Of a DNA stretch of 32,411 nt, positions 24,806 to 32,411 are shown piece by piece (position 1 is the stretch's first letter; each line of letters begins with the position of its first letter). Source of the stretch: Clostridia bacterium BRH_c25 (GTDB taxonomy: Bacteria; Bacillota_A; Clostridia; Lutisporales; Lutisporaceae); assembly GCA_001515955.1 (NCBI GenBank), contig LOES01000170.1, positions 1 through 32,411 of the forward strand, read 5' to 3'. Position numbers and translations under genes: made by a program. Below the pieces are notes generated by a model. The model was not told the DNA's origin. It saw only the letters and a program-made list of their open reading frames with translations, and did no database searches.

Positions 24806-25542
24806 AACTTGAAAATATATCCCAGAGTTTTGTCGTAAATAATGAAGTGCAGGATGCCGTATCAGATGTTTCGTTAGAGGTTTATGACAATGAATTTTTG
24901 GTTCTTCTGGGCCCGGGACATTGCGGCAAAAGCGTATTGCTCAACATAATCGGTGGATTAGAAAAGCCGGTAAGCGGAAATTTGTATCTTGACGGCGAGA
25001 AGCTTTCAGGCAGTGATACAAGGATCAGCATGGTATTTCAAAGGCTTGCTCTTATGCCATGGAAGACTGTTATGGGAAATGTAGAATTCGGTCCACAGAT
25101 TGCCGGTATTGACAAGGCGACCAGAAGGAAAAATGCGCAGAAATATATCGATCTTGTGGGACTTACCGGCTTTGAAAAATCTTATCCCAATCAATTATCC
25201 GGTGGTATGAAGCAAAGGGTTGGTATTGCAAGGGCTTACGCAACTAATCCGGAAATTCTTCTGATGGATGAGCCCTTCGGTCAATTGGATGCCCAAACGC
25301 GATACGCCATGGAGGAAGAAATCCAGAGGATTTGGCAGCAGGAGAAGAGAACTATCATCTTCGTCACGAATAATATCGAAGAAGCAGTGTATCTTGGTGA
25401 CAGAATTATTCTGTTGAGCGAATGCCCGGCAACAGTTAAGCAAATCTATGATGTAAATCTGCCGAGACCCCGTAATACTATAGATCCTGAATTCTTGAGG
25501 ATTCGTAAAGAAGTGTCTGAAAATACCGATCTTGCATTATAG
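24781..25542 (+). CDS. ABC importer ATPase 1 (degenerate Walker A and H-loop)
   Basis: About 253 residues, SsuB/TauB/NrtD type. Walker A is GPGHCGKS (44-51), where the family normally has GPSGCGKS. Gln of the Q-loop is in [10 protein letters not shown]. The signature LSGGMKQR (139-146) is canonical and Walker B is [12 protein letters not shown] with its catalytic Glu. The switch histidine is replaced: VTNNIEEA (195-202) puts Asn at 197. It therefore contributes a good signature but a weakened nucleotide site. The ATG at 24781 overlaps permease 2 by 25 bp; a GTG at 24775 is possible. It powers import together with ATPase 2. Confidence 0.92.
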   Translation: MDEKKIRLKLENISQSFVVNNEVQDAVSDVSLEVYDNEFLVLLGPGHCGKSVLLNIIGGLEKPVSGNLYLDGEKLSGSDTRISMVFQRLALMPWKTVMGNVEFGPQIAGIDKATRRKNAQKYIDLVGLTGFEKSYPNQLSGGMKQRVGIARAYATNPEILLMDEPFGQLDAQTRYAMEEEIQRIWQQEKRTIIFVTNNIEEAVYLGDRIILLSECPATVKQIYDVNLPRPRNTIDPEFLRIRKEVSENTDLAL

Positions 25543-25577
25543 AATTAGTATTAATAAGCACCAGGAGGGAAAAAACC

Positions 25578-26330
25578 ATGAGTGAAACCAAGCAGGAATT
25601 TAAGGTAGAGGTCAAAAATCTGACTAAATATTTTGGTGATTTACATGTATTGAATGATATTAGCTTCAATATCAAAAAGGGCGAGTTTGTCTGCGTTGTC
25701 GGACCGACCGGATGTGGAAAGACGACATTTCTTAACCTGCTTACCAGAATCTACACGCCGACAAAAGGCGATTTGTATATAGATGGTGAGCCTGCAGATC
25801 CCAAAAAGCACAATTTGGCATTTGTATTCCAGGAGCCTTCATCTGTTCCGTGGCTGACCGTTGAACAAAATCTCCGGTTTGGACTGGAAATCAAAAAACT
25901 GGATAAGAAAGAAATTGACGAAAGAGTAAACAATATTATATCATTATTAGGGTTGGAAAAATTTAGAGATTCATACCCCCACCAGTTGTCCGTCAGTACG
26001 GCTCAAAGAATTATCATCGGAAGAGCCTTTGCTATGAATCCGGACCTTCTGCTTATGGATGAGCCTTATGGACAGATGGATGTCAAGCTTAGGTTTTACC
26101 TGGAGGATGAGGTTATCCGGCTGTGGAAGAAGCTGGGGAGTACAGTTGTATTTATTACCCATAACATTGAAGAGGCTGTTTATCTGGCTGAAAGAATCCT
26201 GATCCTTACAAATAAACCGGCTACCATTAAAGAGGAAGTCATTGTTGACCTACCGAGGCCAAGAGATGTTGTATCTCCTGAGTTTGTTGAGATCAGAAAA
26301 CATGTAACAGATCAAATAAAGTGGTGGTAA
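25578..26330 (+). CDS. ABC importer ATPase 2 (degenerate signature motif)
   Basis: A 250-residue paralogue of ATPase 1. Walker A GPTGCGKTT (42-50), Q-loop VFQEPSSVPW, Walker B LLLMDEPYGQMD and the switch His195 in ITHNIEEA are canonical. The signature that should read LSGGMRQR is LSVSTAQR (137-144), losing both glycines. Its nucleotide-binding half is thus complete while its signature half is degenerate, the reverse of ATPase 1. The start has CAGGAGGG upstream and lies 35 bp after ATPase 1. The gene for a HutC-type regulator follows 47 bp later. Confidence 0.92.
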   Translation: MSETKQEFKVEVKNLTKYFGDLHVLNDISFNIKKGEFVCVVGPTGCGKTTFLNLLTRIYTPTKGDLYIDGEPADPKKHNLAFVFQEPSSVPWLTVEQNLRFGLEIKKLDKKEIDERVNNIISLLGLEKFRDSYPHQLSVSTAQRIIIGRAFAMNPDLLLMDEPYGQMDVKLRFYLEDEVIRLWKKLGSTVVFITHNIEEAVYLAERILILTNKPATIKEEVIVDLPRPRDVVSPEFVEIRKHVTDQIKWW

Positions 26331-26377
26331 AAGAAGAAAATGTTTCCATCAGTGACTTGATCTGAAAGGAAAAAATC

Positions 26378-27112
26378 ATGGGCAATGGAGTTACAAAATT
26401 ACTATATTTAAAATTAAAGACGCTGCTGGTGGGGCAAATTAATTCAGGCAAATATCCAGAAGGTCATGTGCTGCCTGGAGAGCGGACTTTAGCAAAAGAG
26501 TACGAAGTAAGTAGAGTTACAGTTCGGAAATGTATTGAAGTTTTGGCTGAGGAAGGCTTCGTGACAAGAATTGAAGGGAAACAAACTGTCGTTAAAAGAA
26601 GGAGAATCAGTCACAGTCTTGGTGATTTGCTGGGGATAAGAGAAGAACTGCTTAAAATCGGCAAGGAAGTGAAGGTTGTGGAGCTGTACAAAGGTTATGA
26701 GCCTGTACATTATGAGGTTAGAAGGTCCCTGGATCTGGGGGATTTTAACCAGGTATATGTATTCGTACGACTGTTTCTCGTTGAAAACAAGCCTATACTG
26801 ATCAACTATTCATATATTTCCCCGGATAAAAGCAAATTGATTGATGTCCTGGATTTAAGCAAAGTGGTGATATTTTCTTATTTGGAAGATTGCGGATACA
26901 AGATCAGCTTTGCGGAACAGGAGATTAAAGCAGGTATCGGCAGCACTAATGAAGAAAGGTATTTGGATTATGCTGCCGGCCTTCCGATATTGATAAGAAA
27001 GAGAACCACATTTGTGGAAGGGGGATATCCCATACTTTATGATAAATGCATTTATCGTGGGGATTCATATGAGTATAGTATTAAATTAGCTCGCAGCAAC
27101 GCTAGGATATAG
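26378..27112 (+). CDS. GntR/HutC family regulator 1
   Basis: A 244-residue regulator with an N-terminal winged helix-turn-helix (LPGERTLAKEYEVSRVTVRKCIEVLAEEG region, about 30-60) and a C-terminal UTRA ligand domain (about 90-240, ending GGYPILYDKCIYRGDSYEY). HutC-type proteins are usually repressors released by a pathway metabolite. AAAGGA precedes the start by seven bases. It lies at the end of the importer genes and may be read from the operon promoter at 17219, giving feedback control. It is strikingly similar to the regulator encoded next over its whole length. Confidence 0.92.
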   Translation: MGNGVTKLLYLKLKTLLVGQINSGKYPEGHVLPGERTLAKEYEVSRVTVRKCIEVLAEEGFVTRIEGKQTVVKRRRISHSLGDLLGIREELLKIGKEVKVVELYKGYEPVHYEVRRSLDLGDFNQVYVFVRLFLVENKPILINYSYISPDKSKLIDVLDLSKVVIFSYLEDCGYKISFAEQEIKAGIGSTNEERYLDYAAGLPILIRKRTTFVEGGYPILYDKCIYRGDSYEYSIKLARSNARI

Positions 27113-27229
27113 TGTAAAAATTCAGTCTGAACTATGGCTTCTGCTAAAACAGATATTCTATAATACAGGGTTATTGGATGAAATGCTGTATAAATACTGT
27201 GTTGTTTTAATTTTATGTCTTACTGATTA

Positions 27230-27257
27230 TTGAGCCTATTGTATTTTTTTCTATAAT
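27230..27257 (+). promoter_or_regulatory. Candidate promoter of regulator 2 and the nickel transporter operon
   Basis: TTGAGC (27230-27235), a 16-bp spacer and TATAAT (27252-27257) lie 45 bp before the start. The -10 box is perfect and the -35 box is weak, a pattern common in regulated promoters. The 189-bp gap lacks the 26-bp palindrome seen at 17244. Confidence 0.5.
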
Positions 27258-27301
27258 GATGCAGAATTATAGTAAATTAGAGTGTAAGAGGGAGAATGCC
27301 G

Positions 27302-28042
27302 ATGATTTATCATGGAATTAACAAGCTTTTATACCTTCAAGTTAGAGACATATTGGTAGAACAGATTGAAAGCGGGAAATTAGCTCCCGGAGATGCATTG
27401 CCGGGGGAAAGAACACTTGCAGAAATATATGATGTGAGTCGAGTGACAATAAGAAAATGCATCGGCAATTTGGTTGAAGAGGGTTACCTGATCAGAAACA
27501 GAGGAAAAGAAACTGTTGTAGCAAGCCGTAAAGTAAGTCATCGCCTGGGTGCCTTATTAGGTGTCGCTGAAGAACTGTCAGAGGTTGATAATACAATCAC
27601 AACAGAGGTTCTCAAAAAGGGTTATGAGAAGATTACTTCTGATATCAGAAAGCATTTAAACATAGAAGATGAGTCTCAAATATATGCATTTTCAAGATTA
27701 ATACTTAAGGATAATAAGCCTTTGATTATCAACTATTCCTATGTCCCGGAGGATATCGGCAAAATGGTAGAGACCCTTGACCTGAATAGTGATAAGGTAT
27801 TTGCATATTTGGAGAACTGCGGATACAATGTAAGCTATGCGGAGCAGGTAATTACTGCAGGCATATGCAATAAGAAGGAAGCGGAGCTTTTGGATTATAG
27901 GCTGGGAGCACCTGCTCTTGTTATTAAAAGAACTACCTTTTTAGAGAACGGTTATCCGATACTTTATGAAAAATCCATTTATCGCGGAGATGAGTACCAG
28001 TACAGCATTAAGCTGCTGCGAAAGCAACGGATTGATAAATAA
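27302..28042 (+). CDS. GntR/HutC family regulator 2
   Basis: About 246 residues, with the same layout as regulator 1: winged helix-turn-helix with LPGERTLAEIYDVSRVTIRK and a UTRA domain ending NGYPILYEKSIYRGDEYQY. About half of the residues match regulator 1 by eye, including the region around CGYNVSYAEQVITAGI, so the two arose by tandem duplication. I chose the ATG at 27302 because AAGAGGGAG leaves seven bases to it but only one to the ATG at 27296. It has its own candidate promoter and precedes the TauE/SafE and nickel transporter genes by short gaps. Confidence 0.92.
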   Translation: MIYHGINKLLYLQVRDILVEQIESGKLAPGDALPGERTLAEIYDVSRVTIRKCIGNLVEEGYLIRNRGKETVVASRKVSHRLGALLGVAEELSEVDNTITTEVLKKGYEKITSDIRKHLNIEDESQIYAFSRLILKDNKPLIINYSYVPEDIGKMVETLDLNSDKVFAYLENCGYNVSYAEQVITAGICNKKEAELLDYRLGAPALVIKRTTFLENGYPILYEKSIYRGDEYQYSIKLLRKQRIDK

Positions 28043-28064
28043 CTATGCAGAGGAGAATTAGTGA

Positions 28065-28784
28065 TTGATTATTTTCATACTCGCACTTATCAATACATTC
28101 TCGGCATTTATACAAGCAGCAAGCGGTCTGGGTTATGCAATTTTTGCAATGTTCTTTATGCCTATGTTTATTCCATTTCAGCAATGCTCTGTAATCAGTG
28201 CAGCAGTTATTGTTGTAATTGGGATTCAAATGACTATATCGCTATATTCTCATCTCAGAATAAAAAAGATAATTCTGCCTATGGCATTTTGTCTCATGAC
28301 AACCTGGCTGGGTATTTATATTATAAGAGTGGCAGATGAAAATAGGATGAGAATGATTATGGGCATTTTTCTCATTCTCCTTGCAATATATTTCTATATA
28401 ACCAATAAATATAATTTCAGAATGAAAGCAGGGCTCGTTACTGCGGTGATAATTGGCTCGTTAACAGGACTTTCAACTGGAATGTTTAATATTGTCGGAC
28501 CATTTTTATCACTGTATTATTATGATAATTGCGAAGATAATCTTGAGTTTAAAGCAAATATTGAATTCAGCTTTTTAATTGCAGGTATTTATTCACTGAG
28601 TCTGAACCTTATATATATAAAACCGGATGCTTTTCTGATCAAGGCTATTGCATTATCTGCATTAGGAGCCGTTCTTGCCGGAATAATAGGGCTTCATGTT
28701 TTTATGAAGATTGACAAGGTAAAGTTGAAATATATTATTATAAGCGTATTGCCGGTCATGGGGTTGATATTGATTTTTAAATAG
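28065..28784 (+). CDS. TauE/SafE family permease
   Basis: A 239-residue membrane protein with seven or eight hydrophobic segments and the TauE/SafE repeat pattern: FIQAASGLGYAIFAMFFMPMF near residues 15-35, and GSLTGLSTGMFNIVGPFLSLYYY near 130-152. Family members export sulfite, sulfoacetate or similar small anions, or take up organic acids. The TTG start is supported by AGAGGAG nine bases upstream; no ATG lies near. It is 22 bp after regulator 2. With the NitT/TauT-type importer it hints at an organosulfur substrate, though the family is broad and the direction of transport is not certain. Confidence 0.85.
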   Translation: MIIFILALINTFSAFIQAASGLGYAIFAMFFMPMFIPFQQCSVISAAVIVVIGIQMTISLYSHLRIKKIILPMAFCLMTTWLGIYIIRVADENRMRMIMGIFLILLAIYFYITNKYNFRMKAGLVTAVIIGSLTGLSTGMFNIVGPFLSLYYYDNCEDNLEFKANIEFSFLIAGIYSLSLNLIYIKPDAFLIKAIALSALGAVLAGIIGLHVFMKIDKVKLKYIIISVLPVMGLILIFK

Positions 28785-28853
28785 TAAAGATTGAAGCTAT
28801 TTTTGTTTGGAGCCGCAACAAAATGTTTAATTTTGACAGGAGGAGCATGAACT

Positions 28854-29870
28854 ATGCACATGGCAGATGCACTAATAACACCTTTGGTTGGGGGAGCAAT
28901 GTATATTGCCGCTGCAAAGGTGGGAACTGATTCTATTAATAAAATCAAGGATGATATGGATGAAACCAAAGTACCTATGATGGGAGTCATGGGGGCCTTT
29001 GTCTTTGCAGTTCAAATGATAAACTTTACTATACCGGGCACAGGGTCCAGCGGTCATTTAGGCGGAGGTATGCTTCTGGCAGCTGTATTAGGCCCTTATG
29101 CGGGATTTTTGACTATGGCAGCCGTACTTATCATTCAAGCCTTGTTTTTTGCAGATGGAGGCTTGCTGGCTCTGGGCTGCAATATATTTAACCTGGGCTT
29201 TTATACTTGCTTTATAGCCTATCCCCTTATATATAAAAGGGTGTTAAAAAAGGGCTGTTCCACAGTTCGTATTACCTGGGCAGCTATGCTGGCTTCTATA
29301 GTCGGACTGCAATTGGGAGCCTTTAGTGTTGTTGTTCAGACAATGCTGTCAGGAAAGCTTGAGCTTCCCTTTACATCCTTTTTATTGATGATGCAGTCAA
29401 TACATCTTGCTATCGGTATAGTTGAAGGTATGATAACAGCAGCTGTGATCAGCTTCATTTGGAAGGCCAGGCCTGAATTGGTAGAAAGCGCCGGTGCAGC
29501 AGAGCCTGGCGGCTCCAAGTCTTCCCTTAAAAGAATTTTGCTGCCGCTATTAATAGCAACCTTACTAATAGGCGGTATATTATCCTGGTATGCTTCCGGC
29601 AATCCTGACGGATTGGAATGGTCCCTGTATAATTCAACAGGGCAGGAAGAGCTGGAACAGACCGGAGAGCTGCATAAAAAGCTTTCTGATATACAAAACA
29701 AGCTTGCTATTCTGCCGGATTACAGCTTCAAGGCAGGTATAGAAGCACCGGAGCAAGCCGGCACCAGCACATCAGGCATAGTGGGGTCGGTAATAACCTT
29801 GCTGCTTACAGTAAGTGTAGGCATAATTATAAAGGCATTTACCAGGAAAACAGCCAAGAATAATACATAG
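28854..29870 (+). CDS. nikMN: Nickel ECF transporter substrate subunit NikMN (fusion)
   Basis: A 338-residue fusion. The NikM/CbiM part (about 1-210) starts MHMADALITP, whose N-terminal Met-His segment helps bind Ni or Co, and has the conserved GSSGHLGGGMLLAAVLGPYAGF near 62-83. The NikN part follows: one membrane helix near 230-245, the external PDGLEWSL segment, and a C-terminal helix near 308-328. NikMN fusions are characteristic of nickel rather than cobalt transporters (cobalt systems use separate CbiM and CbiN), so nickel is the likely ion. AGGAGGAG precedes the start. The neighbouring NPN genes give a reason for nickel demand. Confidence 0.92.
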   Translation: MHMADALITPLVGGAMYIAAAKVGTDSINKIKDDMDETKVPMMGVMGAFVFAVQMINFTIPGTGSSGHLGGGMLLAAVLGPYAGFLTMAAVLIIQALFFADGGLLALGCNIFNLGFYTCFIAYPLIYKRVLKKGCSTVRITWAAMLASIVGLQLGAFSVVVQTMLSGKLELPFTSFLLMMQSIHLAIGIVEGMITAAVISFIWKARPELVESAGAAEPGGSKSSLKRILLPLLIATLLIGGILSWYASGNPDGLEWSLYNSTGQEELEQTGELHKKLSDIQNKLAILPDYSFKAGIEAPEQAGTSTSGIVGSVITLLLTVSVGIIIKAFTRKTAKNNT

Positions 29871-29889
29871 AAAATAATTGTGGGAACTG

Positions 29890-30708
29890 ATGGATATGGG
29901 AAATATGACACTGGTATACTATAAAATGTTTATATTGGATGAACTGGCAGAGAAAAAGACTGCTATTCATAGGATCAATCCTGTGATAAAGCTGGCTGTA
30001 ACCTTAGCATACCTATTACTTGTAGTATCTTACGGCAAGTATGATATATCGGGACTTATACCTTTGTTTCTTTATCCTGTTATTATACTGACAGTGGGAG
30101 ATATTTCACTGGGACCATTACTGGTAGGGCTGGCAATAGCAGCACCCTTGGTAATCGGAGTTGGAGTATTCAATCCATTCCTGGACAGAACTATAGTGTT
30201 TACTGTACAAGGCATGGATATAACGGCAGGCATGCTGTCCTTTATATCACTGCTTATAAAATGCGTATTGACAGTAACGGCAGCTTTGCTTCTACTGGCT
30301 ACAACAGGTATGAACAGGATTGCAGCCGCGTTGCGAAGGCTGCATGTACCTCAAATATTCATAATGCAGCTGCTTTTAACCTATAGATATATATCGGTAT
30401 TGATGGGAGAGGCCTCCAGGATGTATAATGCCTATACCTTAAGAGCACCGAATCAAAAGGGGATAAGCAGAAATGTCTGGGGTTCCTTGATCGGATTGCT
30501 GCTGCTGAGGACCTATGACAGGGCAATCAGGCTTTATCAGGCAATGAAGCTGAGAGGCTTTGGAAACCAGTACTACGGAGTAAGCATTGATAAGCTTAAT
30601 AAAATCGACATAATATATTTATTTGCATGGACAGCCTTTTTTTTAACAGCAAAGTTTATTAATATATCTACGCTTTTGGGGTTATTAGTGACTGGAGTGA
30701 TAAAATGA
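29890..30708 (+). CDS. nikQ: Nickel ECF transporter transmembrane subunit NikQ
   Basis: About 272 residues with five or six hydrophobic segments and the CbiQ/NikQ pattern: LDELAEKKTAIHRINPVIKL near the N-terminus, the coupling motif around ALRRLHVPQIFIMQLLLTYRYISVLMGEA, and AMKLRGFG near the second coupling site. It links NikMN to the ATPase NikO. Several starts are possible (TTG 29878, ATG 29890, 29896, 29905) and none has a strong ribosome binding site, so coupling to nikMN is likely. The stop overlaps nikO by an ATGA junction. Confidence 0.92.
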   Translation: MDMGNMTLVYYKMFILDELAEKKTAIHRINPVIKLAVTLAYLLLVVSYGKYDISGLIPLFLYPVIILTVGDISLGPLLVGLAIAAPLVIGVGVFNPFLDRTIVFTVQGMDITAGMLSFISLLIKCVLTVTAALLLLATTGMNRIAAALRRLHVPQIFIMQLLLTYRYISVLMGEASRMYNAYTLRAPNQKGISRNVWGSLIGLLLLRTYDRAIRLYQAMKLRGFGNQYYGVSIDKLNKIDIIYLFAWTAFFLTAKFINISTLLGLLVTGVIK

Positions 30709-31472
30709 GTCATCATATAATTGATTTTATTAATATTTCTTATTCCTACCCTGACGGAAATAAGGCTTTGGAAAACCTTAATGTCCGTATTCATCATGGA
30801 GAATCAGTAGCAATAGTAGGAGCTAACGGAGCCGGAAAATCCACCATGCTGAAGCTGCTGGTGGGTATTTTCATGCCGGAGGAAGGAGAAATAAGGCTGG
30901 GGGATATGCCTGTTACAAAGAAAACCTTGAACATGATAAGGCAGCAAATAGGGTTTACCTTTCAGGACCCGGAGGATCAGTTATTCAATACAAGTGTATA
31001 TAATGATGTTGCTTTCGGTCCCAGAAATTATGGCCTGGATGAGCCGGAAGTGGAAAAAAGAGTAGTAAGGGCACTCCAGACAGTAGGAATAGAGCACCTT
31101 ATGCATCGTGCCCCATATAAACTGTCCGGGGGAGAAAAAAGAGCAGCTTCCATTGCAACAGTGCTGTCAATGGAGCCAAGTGTGTTGGCTATGGATGAAC
31201 CTACCGCTGCTTTGGACCCCAGTTCAAGGAGAAGATTGATAAAGCTACTGCAGGGCTTTCTTCATACAAAGCTCATAGCGACCCATGACTTGGATATGGC
31301 GCTGGAGCTATGCAGCAGAACCATTGTACTGAAGAATGGAAGAATAGAATACGACGGACCTTCTGCTGATGGCATGACAAATTCCAAGCTGCTGGAGCAA
31401 TGCGGTCTGGAATTGCCTTTAAGGCTGCAAGGCTGTCCGATATGCGGGCATAAGCAAGTGAATAAAGTATAA
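30705..31472 (+). CDS. nikO: Nickel ECF transporter ATPase NikO
   Basis: A 255-residue ATPase of the CbiO/NikO/EcfA type. Walker A is GANGAGKST, the Q-loop is FTFQDPEDQLFN (typical of ECF ATPases), the signature LSGGEKRAAS, Walker B VLAMDEPTAALD, and the switch His is in IATHDLDMA. The C-terminus ends in CPICGHKQV, where a CxxC pair may bind a metal. It drives nickel uptake with NikMN and NikQ. The ATG overlaps the nikQ stop. A chemoreceptor gene starts 15 bp after its stop and may share the transcript. Confidence 0.94.
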   Translation: MSHHIIDFINISYSYPDGNKALENLNVRIHHGESVAIVGANGAGKSTMLKLLVGIFMPEEGEIRLGDMPVTKKTLNMIRQQIGFTFQDPEDQLFNTSVYNDVAFGPRNYGLDEPEVEKRVVRALQTVGIEHLMHRAPYKLSGGEKRAASIATVLSMEPSVLAMDEPTAALDPSSRRRLIKLLQGFLHTKLIATHDLDMALELCSRTIVLKNGRIEYDGPSADGMTNSKLLEQCGLELPLRLQGCPICGHKQVNKV

Positions 31473-31487
31473 AATGGAGGTAAACAT

Positions 31488-32411
31488 ATGAAGAAGTTAT
31501 TCAAGGGAAGAATACCAAAAATAACTGCACACATGAAAAAGCTGTTCAATGTAAAAAAGCCAACAAAAACTACACGTGTAAAGAAGTCATTCAAGCTGAA
31601 TATATCAGCAAGAATTGTATTGGGATTTTCATTGGTGATTTTCCTTACAATAGCAATCGGAGCAATTGCCTTTTTCAGCCTTGGTACTGTCAATGACGGT
31701 GTGGAGTCAATGTATTCTCACAATCTCATGTCGGTAAGATATCTGGGAGAGGCCAGAAGTGAACTGTTCTCAGTCCGCGGCGACGTTTTTAAATATGCCG
31801 GAACTGAGGATTCCTCAGAATACCCTGAATTAGGGAGAAGCATAAACAACAGCTTTAAAACAATCAAGGAGTCCATGGAAAAGTTTAAAGAAATTGCATT
31901 TGATGATGAAGAAAAAGATGAAATCCAAAAATTCGAAAACTACTTGTTACGCTATGAAAAAGATATAGCATCTTCAGTTTTTGCTAAAAAGGGTGAAGTT
32001 ACGGATTTATCTTCGATTATAACGGATAATGCAGCGGCAGTCGCCGCACTTGATAAATTGGTGAATATAAATATAAAAGAAGCCGAGAAAGAAGAAGTCC
32101 TTAGCAAGGAAACCTATAATAGAAGCTCAATGCTCATGCTTGTATTGCTTTTGGCGAGTATCATAATGAGTATCATTGTAACTATTTTAGTAACCGGATC
32201 AATCAAAAAACCTATTGCAAAAACACTTAAGCTGGCAAATAACATGGCCGAAGGTGACCTTACAAGCCGGGTTGATCACAGGAGCAATGATGAAATCGGT
32301 GAGCTTATCCAGGCACTTAATTCAACAGCCGGTTCACTGCAAAAATTAATACGTGAAGTATTGGACTCCTCCGGAGCAGTAACCTCCGCAAGCCAGCAAT
32401 TGTCTGCCACC
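31488..32411 (+). CDS. Methyl-accepting chemotaxis protein (3' partial)
   Basis: The first 308 residues of a chemoreceptor, with the frame open to the window edge. In order: a basic 40-residue cytoplasmic N-terminus, a first membrane helix (about 42-66), an extracellular four-helix-bundle type sensor (about 67-212), a second helix (about 215-238), a HAMP domain with the KKPIAKTLKLANNMAEGDLTSRV region (239-290), and the start of the signalling helix. TGGAGG precedes the ATG by seven bases, 15 bp after nikO. The N-terminus shows a 15-residue repeat of KK(L/S)F. Position suggests co-expression with the nickel transporter; what it senses is not evident. Confidence 0.9.
   Translation, partial: MKKLFKGRIPKITAHMKKLFNVKKPTKTTRVKKSFKLNISARIVLGFSLVIFLTIAIGAIAFFSLGTVNDGVESMYSHNLMSVRYLGEARSELFSVRGDVFKYAGTEDSSEYPELGRSINNSFKTIKESMEKFKEIAFDDEEKDEIQKFENYLLRYEKDIASSVFAKKGEVTDLSSIITDNAAAVAALDKLVNINIKEAEKEEVLSKETYNRSSMLMLVLLLASIIMSIIVTILVTGSIKKPIAKTLKLANNMAEGDLTSRVDHRSNDEIGELIQALNSTAGSLQKLIREVLDSSGAVTSASQQLSAT

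Noticed and set aside
28785..28853. NiCo or cobalamin riboswitch ahead of nikMN
   Set aside because: The gap is only about 70 bp and shows no conserved riboswitch core; the gene is probably co-transcribed with tauE.

Overview
The window is a gene-dense, low-GC stretch from a Gram-positive anaerobe, most likely a member of the Clostridia. The grounds are strong AGGAGG-type ribosome binding sites, frequent TTG and GTG starts, sigma-A-type promoters, intrinsic terminators, and the families present (YtrA-type GntR regulator, Aquifex-type aconitase, DUF4230, NikMN fusion). All supported genes lie on the + strand. I see no transposase, phage gene or CRISPR array.

Region 1 (1-10300) is a carboxylate uptake and breakdown operon. 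A tripartite tricarboxylate transporter (tctC cut by the window edge, tctB, tctA) is followed by an aconitase-family enzyme, an MmgE/PrpD-family protein, an aspartase/fumarase-superfamily lyase, class II fumarase and NAD(P)-malic enzyme. The order suggests imported polycarboxylate -> rearranged intermediate -> lyase releasing fumarate -> malate -> pyruvate + CO2. The malic enzyme reading frame carries an in-frame amber codon at codon 313, where the family has Gln. A 630-bp non-coding stretch follows, with hairpins, a degenerate tRNA-Arg(CCU)-like sequence and a terminator.

Region 2 (10859-14356) is a YtrA-type GntR regulator, an ABC ATPase and a large ABC-2-type permease, with a consensus promoter, a probable autoregulatory operator and a strong terminator. 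A DUF4230 membrane-anchored protein (14673-15284) stands alone after it.

Region 3 (15380-32411) is the most interesting part: what looks like a nickel-pincer-nucleotide (NPN) enzyme system. larE and larB (cofactor synthesis) are followed by a regulated operon with an alkaline-phosphatase-superfamily phosphodiesterase, a beta-hydroxyacid dehydrogenase, a divergent LarA-family (lactate-racemase-like) protein, and a NitT/TauT-type ABC importer built from a lipoprotein, two different permeases and two different ATPases. Then come two paralogous GntR/HutC regulators, a TauE/SafE permease, a nickel ECF transporter (nikMN, nikQ, nikO) and a chemoreceptor cut by the right edge. Cofactor synthesis, nickel uptake, the probable NPN enzyme, companion enzymes, substrate importer and regulators sit together, which argues for a dedicated pathway for a hydroxy-acid-like substrate that is not identified here. 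larC, the nickel-inserting step, is not in the window.

The two importer ATPases have complementary degenerate motifs that fall in the same composite ATP site, which predicts an asymmetric importer. A perfect 26-bp palindrome over the phosphodiesterase promoter is a strong candidate operator for the HutC-type regulators.
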